DNA of 64,000 nucleotides from Prosthecobacter algae (GTDB lineage: Bacteria > Verrucomicrobiota > Verrucomicrobiia > Verrucomicrobiales > Verrucomicrobiaceae): positions 186,001 to 250,000 of the forward strand of contig NZ_BAABIA010000002.1 in assembly GCF_039542385.1 (NCBI RefSeq), given 5' to 3'. The notes beneath the pieces are model-generated. The model had not been told where the DNA came from. It was given only the letters and a program-made list of their open reading frames with translations, and ran no database searches. Of this stretch, positions 44,827 through 53,605 are shown piece after piece. Every line of letters starts with the position of its first letter. Positions within the stretch are counted from its first letter, which is position 1. The translations under genes and the position numbers were made by a program.

Positions 44827-46500
44827 ATGAGCGCAGCTACTCTCGCGGAGATGATCGCAGGATCCTTCCGTGAACTCTCCGAAGGATCCATCGTTAAAGG
44901 CCGGATCCTCGAAATCAAACCGCAGATCGTCCTCGTGGACATCGGTTACAAATCCGAAGGCGCCATCCCCGCCAACGAGTTTGAAGATGACGACATCCAG
45001 GTCGGCGACGAAGTCGAAGTCCTCCTCGAACGTCTCGAAAACGATGAAGGCATGGTCGTCCTCTCCAAGGAAAAGGCCGCCTACAAACAGAACTGGGAAA
45101 AAATCGCCTCCGTGTTCCGCGATGGCGGGCTCGTCAAAGGCAAGGTCAAATCCGTCGTCAAAGGTGGCCTCATGGTCAACGTCGGCGTCGAAGCCTTCCT
45201 CCCAGGCAGCCAGATCGACATCATCCCGCCGAAGGATCTCAACGAGTACGTCGGCAAGGTGTTCGAATTCAAGATCGTCAAGATCAACGACGACCGCAAA
45301 AACATCGTCCTTTCCCGCCGCGAAGTCATCGAGGCCGAGCGCGCCGAACAGCGCCAGAAGTTCCTCGATTCCGTCAACCCTGGCGACAAAGTCGTCGGCG
45401 TGGTCAAGAACATCACCGACTTCGGTGTGTTTGTGGACCTCAATGGCATGGACGGTCTCCTCCACATCACGGATATGTCGTGGGGCCGCCTGAACCATCC
45501 TACCGAAATGGTGGGCATCGGTCAGCGCCTGGACGTCGTCATCCTGGAAGTGAACCGCGAGAAAGAGCGCGTCTCCCTGGGCCTCAAGCAGCTCCAGAAC
45601 AATCCTTGGGAAAACATCGAAGCCCGTTACCCTGTTGGCCAGACCGTTCGTGGCAAGGTCACCAAGCTCGTCGCTTACGGTGCATTCTGCGAAGTGGAAG
45701 AAGGCGTCGAAGGCCTCGTTCACGTCTCCGAACTCTCCTGGACCAAGCGCATCGCCCGTCCTTCCGACGTCCTTCAGGTCGGTCAGGAAATCGAAGCTCG
45801 CGTCCTTGGCATCAACAAGGAAGAGCGCAAGATCAGCCTCGGCGTCCGCCAGCTCGAAACCAATCCTTGGGACGATATCGACGTTCGTTACCCGATCGGT
45901 ACCACGATGACCCGTCCGGTCCGCAACCTCACCGCTTACGGTGCGTTTGTGGAACTGGAAGAAGGCATCGACGGCATGATCCACGTGTCCGACCTCTCCT
46001 GGACACGCAAGGTCAACCATCCTTCCGAAATGCTCAAGAAGGGCCAGGAAGTGGAAGCCACCGTGCTCGGTATCGACAAGGCCAACCAGCGCATCAGCCT
46101 CGGCATGAAGCAGCTTGAGACCGACCCATGGTCCGAAATCGACGGCCGCTTCAAAGTCGGCGACGTCGTCAAGGGCAAGGTCGCCAAGATCGCCTCCTTT
46201 GGCGCTTTCGTGGAACTCGAAGGCGACATCGACGGTCTGGTTCACATCTCCCAGCTCAGCGAAGATCATGTGGCCAAGGTCAAGGACGTCATCAACGTCG
46301 GCGACGAAGTCGAAGCCCGCGTCATCAAGGTGGACAAAGTGGAGCGCCGCGTCGGTCTCTCCATCAAGGCCATGAACTACAGCGAAGCCGAAATCCAGAA
46401 GGAAAGCCAAGCTTTCGAAGCCCTCCGCCCAAGCACCGACCTCGTCGGTCTCGAGCAGGCCTTCAAGTTCGCCACCGAAGACTGGCGCCCAGGGCAGTAA
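44827..46500 (+). CDS. rpsA: 30S ribosomal protein S1
   Basis: A 557-residue protein with six S1 RNA-binding domains at about 17-85, 98-168, 185-258, 270-345, 357-432 and 444-517. Domains 3-5 carry the strongest consensus (YGAFVELEEGIDGMIHVSDL). This is the full six-domain form of proteobacterial S1, which brings messages to the 30S subunit. Shine-Dalgarno motifs are scarce in this window, so S1-driven initiation may matter more than usual. There is no Shine-Dalgarno motif before its own ATG. A perfect terminator follows 32 bases after the stop. Confidence 0.97.
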   Translation: MSAATLAEMIAGSFRELSEGSIVKGRILEIKPQIVLVDIGYKSEGAIPANEFEDDDIQVGDEVEVLLERLENDEGMVVLSKEKAAYKQNWEKIASVFRDGGLVKGKVKSVVKGGLMVNVGVEAFLPGSQIDIIPPKDLNEYVGKVFEFKIVKINDDRKNIVLSRREVIEAERAEQRQKFLDSVNPGDKVVGVVKNITDFGVFVDLNGMDGLLHITDMSWGRLNHPTEMVGIGQRLDVVILEVNREKERVSLGLKQLQNNPWENIEARYPVGQTVRGKVTKLVAYGAFCEVEEGVEGLVHVSELSWTKRIARPSDVLQVGQEIEARVLGINKEERKISLGVRQLETNPWDDIDVRYPIGTTMTRPVRNLTAYGAFVELEEGIDGMIHVSDLSWTRKVNHPSEMLKKGQEVEATVLGIDKANQRISLGMKQLETDPWSEIDGRFKVGDVVKGKVAKIASFGAFVELEGDIDGLVHISQLSEDHVAKVKDVINVGDEVEARVIKVDKVERRVGLSIKAMNYSEAEIQKESQAFEALRPSTDLVGLEQAFKFATEDWRPGQ

Positions 46501-46532
46501 TCGCCCCCGGCAACAGCCTCGAAAAAATCACG

Positions 46533-46562
46533 GAGGGACGTCGCAAGACGTCCCTCTTTTTT
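46533..46562 (+). terminator. Rho-independent terminator of rpsA
   Basis: GAGGGACGTC (46533-46542) pairs perfectly with GACGTCCCTC (46547-46556) around a GCAA tetraloop, followed by six T. Confidence 0.97.
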
Positions 46563-46618
46563 GTGCCTGCAAACTAACCTCGCTGCTCGCAAAGTGTCCC
46601 GCCCATTCCTTCCAGCCG

Positions 46619-46731
46619 CTCCCAGCCCCAAAGGGGTGGCACAACAAAGCCCAGGGCAACGCCCTGGGTAAATCCCGACAATACTCCCCTTGCATCAAAA
46701 GCCCTGAAAGGGCGAGGCACCTATTCCCTCC
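46619..46731. repeat. REP-like palindromic element after rpsA
   Basis: Three short hairpins in a row: CCCCAAAGGGG (about 46626-46636), CCCAGGGC-AAC-GCCCTGGG (46650-46668) and GCCCT-GAA-AGGGC (46701-46713). Elements of this look, with GCCCTGAAAGGGC beside CCCAGGGCAACGCCCTGGG, are dispersed repeats in several bacterial groups. No transposase is present here. Confidence 0.7.
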
Positions 46732-46815
46732 ATATACTAGCAATGCTCCATACCACCCCTTGTAAAAACACACGGGCAAGACCCATTGCCAATCTTCCGT
46801 AAACTCCGCCTTCCA

Positions 46816-48345
46816 ATGCGCCCTCTTTTCCGTCTCCTCCCCGCCCTCCTTCTGCTCGCCTTCAGCGCCCCTGCCGCTGAGCCCACCAACGCCACGGAGG
46901 CAGCCGCGCAAAAAGCCGCCGCTGAGAAAAAGGCCGCCGACCAGAAGATCAACGCCGAAAAATTCGCCGCGTGGAAAGCCACCCTTACTCCCGAACAGCA
47001 GGCCTGGGAAACCGTGCTGGAGCAGAACCTCGGCATGGGTTTTTACTTGCCCATTTACCAGGCTGAAAAGCTGGCCGGCAAAGTCACCGCCTGGGACTAC
47101 GTGAAGGACGACCCCAAGCTGCCGCGCGTGCTGCTCATCGGCGATTCCATCTCCCGGGGCTACACCCTCGCCACCCGCAAGGCCCTGGCTGGCGTGGCCA
47201 ATTTGCACCGCGCCCCGGAAAACTGTGGCCCCACCGCCAACGGCCTGAAAAAGCTCCCCGTCTGGCTGGGCACAGGCAAGTGGGACATCATCCATTTCAA
47301 TTTCGGCATCCATGACCGCAAGACTCCCCTGGCCGATTACGAACAGCGTTTGGACAGCCTCGCCACCCAACTCAAGGCCACCGGAGCCAAAGTCGTCTGG
47401 GCCAACACCACCCCCGTCGCCGAAGGCGGCATGAACGACGCCACCAATGCCGACCTCGTCGCCCGCAACGAAGTCGCTGCTCGTGTGATGCAAAAGCACG
47501 GCATCACCATCAACGATCTCTACGCCTGGATCGAGCCCGACCTCGCCAAATTCCAGAACCCCAAGGACGTCCATTTCAGCAGCCCCGGTTACGACCGTCT
47601 GGCCGAGCAAGTGGCCGCAGCCATCACCAAAATCATTCCCACCCTCACCTCCGTCAACACGGCCATCCTGCCCATGAGCAAGCTGGAAAAGGACGGCTAC
47701 GGCTGGGAAGAACGCCACGCAGAAATCCTCAAGATCAAAGACACCCTCAATCCTGAAATCGTCCTCATCGGCGACTCCATCACCCACTTCTGGGGCGGCC
47801 TGCCAGATGGGGCCAAAATGGGCAACCGGGGCAGCGAAACCTGGCAGTCCCTCTTCGGCAGCCGTCCTGTGCTGAATCTCGGCTTCGGCTGGGACCGCAC
47901 CCAGAACGTGCTGAAACGCATCCAGTTAGGCGAGCTCGACGGCCTCAAACCCAAGGCCATCGTCCTCCACATCGGCACCAATAATTTGGCCAAGACCGTC
48001 AACGCCCGCGACAACACCCCCGCCGAGATCGCCGAAGCCATCGGCCTCATCATCGAAAAGGCCCAGGCCAAATGCCCCGGAGCCCAGGTCATCCTCATGG
48101 CCATCTTCCCTCGGGGGAAAACCGCCGCCGACCCGAAACGCGCCATTCTGGCAGACATCAATCAGCGCCTCGCTCCCCTGGGCCAAAAGCCCGGCATTAC
48201 CTTCCTCGACATCACCTCCAAGTGGCTTGAGGCCGATGGCTCCATCTCCAAAGACATCATGCCAGACGCCCTGCATCCTAACCAAAAAGGCTACGCCGTC
48301 TGGGCCGAAGCGCTCAAACCCGTCCTCGATCAAACCACGAAATAG
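46816..48345 (+). CDS. Exported protein with two tandem SGNH hydrolase domains
   Basis: A 509-residue protein from the ATG at 46816, with a signal peptide (MRPLFRLLPALLLLAFSAPA). Domain 1 covers about 100-285: VLLIGDSISRGY with Ser, a FGIHD block, and DVHFSSPGYDRLA with Asp/His. Domain 2 covers about 315-505: VLIGDSITHFWGG, LGFGWDRTQNVLK, HIGTNN with Asn, and DALHPNQKGYAVW with Asp/His. Both sites look complete, so one chain may deacetylate or de-esterify two positions of a glycan. A TTG-initiated longer frame adds ten residues without signal character. Stand-alone gene. Confidence 0.88.
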   Translation: MRPLFRLLPALLLLAFSAPAAEPTNATEAAAQKAAAEKKAADQKINAEKFAAWKATLTPEQQAWETVLEQNLGMGFYLPIYQAEKLAGKVTAWDYVKDDPKLPRVLLIGDSISRGYTLATRKALAGVANLHRAPENCGPTANGLKKLPVWLGTGKWDIIHFNFGIHDRKTPLADYEQRLDSLATQLKATGAKVVWANTTPVAEGGMNDATNADLVARNEVAARVMQKHGITINDLYAWIEPDLAKFQNPKDVHFSSPGYDRLAEQVAAAITKIIPTLTSVNTAILPMSKLEKDGYGWEERHAEILKIKDTLNPEIVLIGDSITHFWGGLPDGAKMGNRGSETWQSLFGSRPVLNLGFGWDRTQNVLKRIQLGELDGLKPKAIVLHIGTNNLAKTVNARDNTPAEIAEAIGLIIEKAQAKCPGAQVILMAIFPRGKTAADPKRAILADINQRLAPLGQKPGITFLDITSKWLEADGSISKDIMPDALHPNQKGYAVWAEALKPVLDQTTK

Positions 48346-48417
48346 ACCCAAGGTTCAAATTCCCCACCCACGACTCACCGCCAAGAATCTTAGGTCGAGA
48401 ACCCTCGCAGGCCAACC

Positions 48418-48443
48418 GGTTCAAGGCGTGATGGCGTCCCGCC
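48418..48443 (+). repeat. REP-like 26-bp repeat, copy 1
   Basis: Begins GGTTCAAGGCGTGATG and continues through the palindrome GATGGCG-TCC-CGCCATC (48430-48446). It matches copy 2 at 24 of 26 positions when copy 2 is read on the other strand, and copy 3 at 23 of 26. Confidence 0.85.
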
Positions 48444-48522
48444 ATCAACCAGGCACCCCCATTTCTCGCCCGCCCGTTCGCCCTCATGCCCACGTGTCGC
48501 ACCCGCCTGGCCGCAAGTGCAC

Positions 48523-48548
48523 GGCGGGACGCCGTCACTCCTTGAACC
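48523..48548 (-). repeat. REP-like 26-bp repeat, copy 2 (inverted)
   Basis: On the minus strand it begins GGTTCAAGGAGTGACG. It includes the palindrome ACGGCG-GGA-CGCCGT (48521-48535). Together with copy 1 it forms a bounded inverted pair about 130 bp across, the usual form of a mobile REP doublet. Confidence 0.85.
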
Positions 48549-48717
48549 CTCAAGCCTTCGATCTGAAAGATCCCAAGGACCTGTTTTCACCCTCACAGAC
48601 GGGAAGCACCGCCTAACAAAAATGGAGATTGACGGCATTCCTCACTTTTTGTTAAAACAACTCGTTCCAGGTGAGTCTTTCCGGGCTTCACTCCACTTTA
48701 ACCTCTCTCCCTCAATC

Positions 48718-51700
48718 ATGCGCCGTGCTCCCCTTTGGATGACAGTGAAAGCCCTGGTGCTCTCCCAGTTGCTCCCCCTGTCCTCGCCGCTTTCAGCCGC
48801 TTCGGACTACAATGGAGACGGCGTTTGCGATGTCTGGCAGCAGCTTCACAATGCCTGGAGCCTCCTGCCTGGTGACGATGAAGATGGCGACGGCAGCAGC
48901 AACATCCTGGAAAGCATCGCCGGCACCGATCCCCGAAACCCGGCTGACGTCCTCCGCATTTCCGAATCCGCCCTGGTGGAAAATGACGTGCGGTTCACGC
49001 TCCCCTCCTCCACGGGCAAACGCTACCAGCTCCTCAGCAGTGACTCCCCGAACGGGCCTGTCTGGACCCCTCAGGGCTCGGCCCTCACCGGCACCGGGGC
49101 GGCCATTCAGTTCACCACACCTAAAGGCGACGGGACCAACCGCAAGTTTTACAAGGTGGAAACGTCCGATCAGGATACCGATGAGGACGGCATCAACGAC
49201 TGGGCCGAAGGAATCACCGGCACCAATCCTGCCCTCGCCACCAGCCCGGGCAATGCCTCCGGTGGCACCGCCTCCGATGCCGATGTGCTTGCCAGCCTCT
49301 TCGCACTCACCACCACCACCCTCCCCAGCACCACCGGAGCCCAGGAAAAGGAAGGCCTCACCTCCCGCATCCGCCTCAGCCGCCCGGCGGACAAAAGCGC
49401 GATGCCCCTCACCCTGGCCTATGCCAGCAGTGGCAATCCCGTCCCCAGCCGTGGCAGCGCCAGCTCTGGGGATTTCACCCTCACCGTGGATCAGCCCTCC
49501 GGCCAGATCACCGGTGCCGCCACCGGCACTCTCACCTTGCCCGCTGGGGCCAGCCAGATGGATGTGATCGTCCATCCCGTCCTGGACAGCACCCCAGAAG
49601 TTCCAGAACTGCTCACCCTGAACATCCTTCGGCCCGGCAGCGGCCCCGCCACCCCGCCCCTCACCGGCACCGCCCTCATCCGCGATGCAGATCCCACCAA
49701 TGAGGACAATCGCACCCTCTTCGTCGCCTACCTGGGCAAGGAGGCAGGCGTCAGCACCACCGCCACCGGCATCGCCACCGCCCTCGTTCAGGGGGACAAT
49801 GACGAGGCCCTCATCAGCCTCACCTTCAGCAACCTCACCTCCCCCCAAAACACCGCTTACCTGCGGGTGGACAGTGATCTGGAGATCATCAATGTCGGCC
49901 TCGGTCAGGTCACCGGCAAGCAGTGGCAGATCCGCGCCGCCCAGACCAAGTTTACCGATCAGGCCATGCTCACCGCCCTGCACGCCGGTCAGCTCTACAT
50001 CAGCATCACCACCGCTGAAAATCCCACCGGCGAAATCCGCGGCTACTTCAACAAAGCCACCGGCTCCACCTCCTTCGCCTATAACCCTGCCCTGCATGAT
50101 GGTCCTGCCTACGGCTCGCCCGAATGGCAGTCCGTCGCCGGGGCAGCCATTGAGCGCGATATCTACCGCTTCCTGGAGCAGTGCACCTTTGGCCCCACCG
50201 CCGAGCTTTATACCGAAGTCCGCGCCGAAGTGGATGCCGCCATGACCGGGGGCCAGACCTATCTCAAGGGCCTGGAAAACTGGTTGGATAAGCAGATGGA
50301 CCCCGCCATCACCCCGAATCCCAGCCTCACCACCCTCACGATGGCGGCGGACAATGAAGAGTTCGTCCTGCGCGGGAACAAACCCCTCTGGAGCGGCAAC
50401 GACCCTCAATACGGCGAAGTGTCCTATGGAGTCAGCTACGATGCCTTTGGCAATCCCACCGTCTCCACCACCAGCAACGGCACCTACAACAACAACCACC
50501 CCTTTCACAACAACCGCCGACGCGAACAGTGGACTCTTGCCCTCCAATCCAAGGCCCAGGTGCGCCAGCGCATGACCCAGGCCCTCAGCGAGATCCTCGT
50601 CATCTCCGAAATCGATGCCACCGTCCAGGGCAAGCACTACGGCGCTGCCGCCTACTGGGACATGCTGGCCGACAATGCCTTCGGCAAGTACCGCGACCTC
50701 CTCCAAAAGGTCACCTACCACCCCATGATGGGCATCTACCTCAGCCATCTGCGCAACCGCGCCACCTACATCAGCGGCGGCGTCACCATCAGCCCGGATG
50801 AAAACTACGCCCGTGAGATCATGCAGCTCTTCTCCATCGGCCTGGTGCTGCGCCATCCCGATGGCAGCCTCGTCCTCGGTCAGGATGGACTCCCCGTACC
50901 CACCTATGACAATGGCGACATCACCGAACTCGCCCGCGTCCTCACCGGCTTCTGCCACGGTGCCCGCCATCTCAATGCTTCAGTTCAACGATTCAACGGA
51001 ATGTATATGGCCGCCTCCAACATCCGCGTCAGCCCCACAATCGAGATTCAGGGCGGAGCTGGGGGAATTAACGGCAACGGAACCACCTTCACGAATTTCA
51101 GCGAAGGCGGTGGCGACTCCTGGTGGCAGGCCCCCTGGATCTATCCGATGAAGGTGCTTGGCAAGGTCGGCACCGTCAGTGCAGCGGCACCCACCCTCCA
51201 CGACTTCGGGGCCAAGACCCTCCTCGCCGGCAAACACGGCCAGACCCTCGTCCCTGCCCAGACAGTCGTCACAGCCACGGCCGACGGCACCAGCCACACC
51301 ATGGCGGAGGCCGACATCACGCTGGCCCACAACTGCCTCGCCGGCAATCCCTCCTCCGGCAGCTACAACGGCCACCAAAACACCCCCATCAACATTTCAC
51401 GCTGGCTCATTCAGCGCCTCACTTCCTCCAATCCCAGCTCCGGCTACCTCTACCGCGTCAGCGAACGCTACCGCCAAACCAATGGCAACCTGGGCAGCGT
51501 GCTCAAGGCCATCATGCTGGATCACGAAGCCCGCAGCATCGAGCTGGCCGACACCACCGTGGGCAATGGCCGCATGAAAGAGCCCATGGTCCACTTCATG
51601 GCCGTCATCCGTGCATTGAAAGGCTACACCGGCATCCCCCTCACCACCCTTCGCGATGTCCCCATCCCCTTCAGCAGCACGGACAGCCCCATGAGCACCC

Positions 51701-53565
51701 CTTATCCACAGGCGGAAGTGGACAAGTTTGTGCCCAATGCCTCCCGCTTCCGTTTTGCCGACACCTCCTCCCAGCTCGGCCAGTCTCCCCTCCGCGCGCC
51801 CAGCGTCTTCAACTGGTTCCTGCCAGATTACAGCGTGCCCGGTGCCATGTCAGAGGCTGGCCTCGTCGCCCCTGAAATGCAGATCGCCACTGAGACCAGC
51901 ATCGTCGCCCGCGTGAACCGCCTGTGGACCTTCACCTGGATGTCCCTCACCGGCATGACCACCTTCCCCGGCGTGGATCTGGAGGATCCCGTGCAGCTCA
52001 CCGGCAATGCAGGCCCCCAGGTCAAGGTCTCCAAGTCCCTGGTTCCCACCGCCACGGAAAACTCCTTCCTCGCCCTGCAAAGCTACACCTTCACGCCTGC
52101 CAACTGGAACACCGCCCAGACCGTCACCGTCGCAGCCGTGGATGACAACATCGCGGAAGGCAGCCACACCACCCGTATCCATCACGCCGTTAGCAGCACC
52201 GATGCCGACTACAGCAATCTCGCCATCCCCAGCCTCAACGTCACTATCAATGACAATGAAACCGCTGGCACCGCCCGCGTGATTATTGCCGAGACCGGCA
52301 GCGAAACTCTCGTCGCCGAAGGTGGCACCACTGACACTTACACCCTCGCTCTCAGTCAGGCCCCTGTCTCGCCAGTCACGGTCAATCTTCAGACTACGGT
52401 CAACAACATCGGTACCTACACCACCGAGGTCACCGTTTCCCCCGCCAGCGTCACCTTCACCTCCGCCAACTGGAGCGCTCCGCAAACGGTCACCGTCACC
52501 GCCGTCAACGACACCACCAGCGAAGTCCTAGAAATCGCCCAGATCGGCCACAGCCTCACCACCGCAGATACCGTTTATCGCCAAGTCGGTGTCGCCTCCA
52601 TCAACGTCCTTGTGGCAGACAACGATCCCACCGGCAGCAATGACGTGAATCTGTTGCAGACTCAAAATGGCACGCTCGCCCTCGAAGGCGGCGCTTCGGA
52701 CAGTTACTACCTCAATCTGCGCCGTGCGCCAACCGCCACGGTCGCCATGGCCATCAACACCAACGCTGACCTGACGGCCACACCGCCCTCCCTCAGCTTC
52801 ACCACCACCAACTGGAACATCCCTCAAAAGGTCCAGATCACCGCCGTGGATGATGCCCTCATCGAAGGCACCGAAGCCTTCACCATCACCAATGTCCCCT
52901 CTGGCGGTGGTTACACAGCCACCAACACCAAGAACGTTGCCGTCACCATCCAGGACAATGACGGCGGCTCAGTCATCATCTCCGAAACCAGCGGCGGCAC
53001 CTCCGTCGTCGAAAGTTCAGCCACCACTTCAGGCAATCCGCAGGCCGCCAACACGGACAGTTACACCCTCCGGCTAGGCTCCCAGCCCGATGCCAATGTC
53101 ACCATCACAGTCACCCCCGAACGGCATCCCACCCCGATGTCAAACTGGGCCAAAGCCTCGGGCTACTTTGGCAACGACACCTCCGGCTCCGCCCTCCAGA
53201 AAGACCGCCTCATCTTCGATTACAGCGAGATCATCAGCATCTACAATGCCGCCTATGTGGCCGCAGGCGGCAATGCCAATGCCTCCACCGCCCACTTCGC
53301 CGGCACCCTGGCCGTGGTGGACAAACTGGATCTCTACCTCTGCGGCGGCAGGCTCAAGGCACAGACTCCAGATCTCTCCCTGGCCGACCTTTCCAACATG
53401 GGCATCACCAACCCTCGCAAGTCGGTCGTCAATGGCGTTTACCGTGGTTACAGCACCACCCGTCTCACCACCGACACGACCAACTACAACAACGAGGTGC
53501 GGGACCGCTGCCGCATCGCTGCCTATCTGGTCAGCATCTCCCCGCAGTCCTTCAGCGCACGCTGA
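48718..53565 (+). CDS. Large exported DUF1800 protein with CHRD-like domain and nested beta repeats
   Basis: A 1615-residue protein from the ATG at 48718, with signal peptide MTVKALVLSQLLPLSSPLSA. Calcium-type repeats follow (DYNGDGVCDVWQ, DDEDGDGSSN, DQDTDEDGINDW). About 334-458 is CHRD-like. The DUF1800 core starts near 478 (IYRFLEQCTFGPTAELYTEV). It is interrupted near 1090 by three Calx-beta-like repeats (NWNTAQTVTVAAVDD, NWSAPQTVTVTAVND, NWNIPQKVQITAVDD), after which a DUF1800-like end resumes near 1475 (VDKLDLYLCGGRLKAQTPDL). The gene pairs with the DUF1501 gene 40 bp downstream, the normal DUF1800 partner. Probably exported to the cell surface; the biochemical role is unknown. Confidence 0.9.
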   Translation: MRRAPLWMTVKALVLSQLLPLSSPLSAASDYNGDGVCDVWQQLHNAWSLLPGDDEDGDGSSNILESIAGTDPRNPADVLRISESALVENDVRFTLPSSTGKRYQLLSSDSPNGPVWTPQGSALTGTGAAIQFTTPKGDGTNRKFYKVETSDQDTDEDGINDWAEGITGTNPALATSPGNASGGTASDADVLASLFALTTTTLPSTTGAQEKEGLTSRIRLSRPADKSAMPLTLAYASSGNPVPSRGSASSGDFTLTVDQPSGQITGAATGTLTLPAGASQMDVIVHPVLDSTPEVPELLTLNILRPGSGPATPPLTGTALIRDADPTNEDNRTLFVAYLGKEAGVSTTATGIATALVQGDNDEALISLTFSNLTSPQNTAYLRVDSDLEIINVGLGQVTGKQWQIRAAQTKFTDQAMLTALHAGQLYISITTAENPTGEIRGYFNKATGSTSFAYNPALHDGPAYGSPEWQSVAGAAIERDIYRFLEQCTFGPTAELYTEVRAEVDAAMTGGQTYLKGLENWLDKQMDPAITPNPSLTTLTMAADNEEFVLRGNKPLWSGNDPQYGEVSYGVSYDAFGNPTVSTTSNGTYNNNHPFHNNRRREQWTLALQSKAQVRQRMTQALSEILVISEIDATVQGKHYGAAAYWDMLADNAFGKYRDLLQKVTYHPMMGIYLSHLRNRATYISGGVTISPDENYAREIMQLFSIGLVLRHPDGSLVLGQDGLPVPTYDNGDITELARVLTGFCHGARHLNASVQRFNGMYMAASNIRVSPTIEIQGGAGGINGNGTTFTNFSEGGGDSWWQAPWIYPMKVLGKVGTVSAAAPTLHDFGAKTLLAGKHGQTLVPAQTVVTATADGTSHTMAEADITLAHNCLAGNPSSGSYNGHQNTPINISRWLIQRLTSSNPSSGYLYRVSERYRQTNGNLGSVLKAIMLDHEARSIELADTTVGNGRMKEPMVHFMAVIRALKGYTGIPLTTLRDVPIPFSSTDSPMSTPYPQAEVDKFVPNASRFRFADTSSQLGQSPLRAPSVFNWFLPDYSVPGAMSEAGLVAPEMQIATETSIVARVNRLWTFTWMSLTGMTTFPGVDLEDPVQLTGNAGPQVKVSKSLVPTATENSFLALQSYTFTPANWNTAQTVTVAAVDDNIAEGSHTTRIHHAVSSTDADYSNLAIPSLNVTINDNETAGTARVIIAETGSETLVAEGGTTDTYTLALSQAPVSPVTVNLQTTVNNIGTYTTEVTVSPASVTFTSANWSAPQTVTVTAVNDTTSEVLEIAQIGHSLTTADTVYRQVGVASINVLVADNDPTGSNDVNLLQTQNGTLALEGGASDSYYLNLRRAPTATVAMAINTNADLTATPPSLSFTTTNWNIPQKVQITAVDDALIEGTEAFTITNVPSGGGYTATNTKNVAVTIQDNDGGSVIISETSGGTSVVESSATTSGNPQAANTDSYTLRLGSQPDANVTITVTPERHPTPMSNWAKASGYFGNDTSGSALQKDRLIFDYSEIISIYNAAYVAAGGNANASTAHFAGTLAVVDKLDLYLCGGRLKAQTPDLSLADLSNMGITNPRKSVVNGVYRGYSTTRLTTDTTNYNNEVRDRCRIAAYLVSISPQSFSAR

Positions 53566-53605
53566 TCCGCCGCCCGCCTCCTTTCCGCCACCCCTACTCC
53601 GAGTC

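Larger units (their letters stand above)
48346..48717. other. Intergenic region with inverted REP-like pair
   Basis: A 372-bp stretch with no supported gene; the frame open from 48517 into the DUF1800 protein gains a signal peptide only at 48718. It holds two copies of a 26-bp repeat in opposite orientation (recorded separately), each built round GGCGTCCCGCC. Confidence 0.6.

Noticed and set aside
44809-46410. 533-codon open frame on the minus strand opposite rpsA
   Set aside because: Asp/Phe/His-rich sequence that repeats in step with the S1 domains of the real gene; no start signals.
46528-47787. 419-codon minus-strand frame across the rpsA terminator and the tandem SGNH gene
   Set aside because: Crosses a perfect terminator and a REP-like element and mirrors a well-supported exported protein.
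48793-50970. 725-codon open frame on the minus strand
   Set aside because: It mirrors the DUF1800 gene, is low-complexity Gly/Ala/Glu-rich and has no domain or start signal; a by-product of high GC and skewed codon usage.
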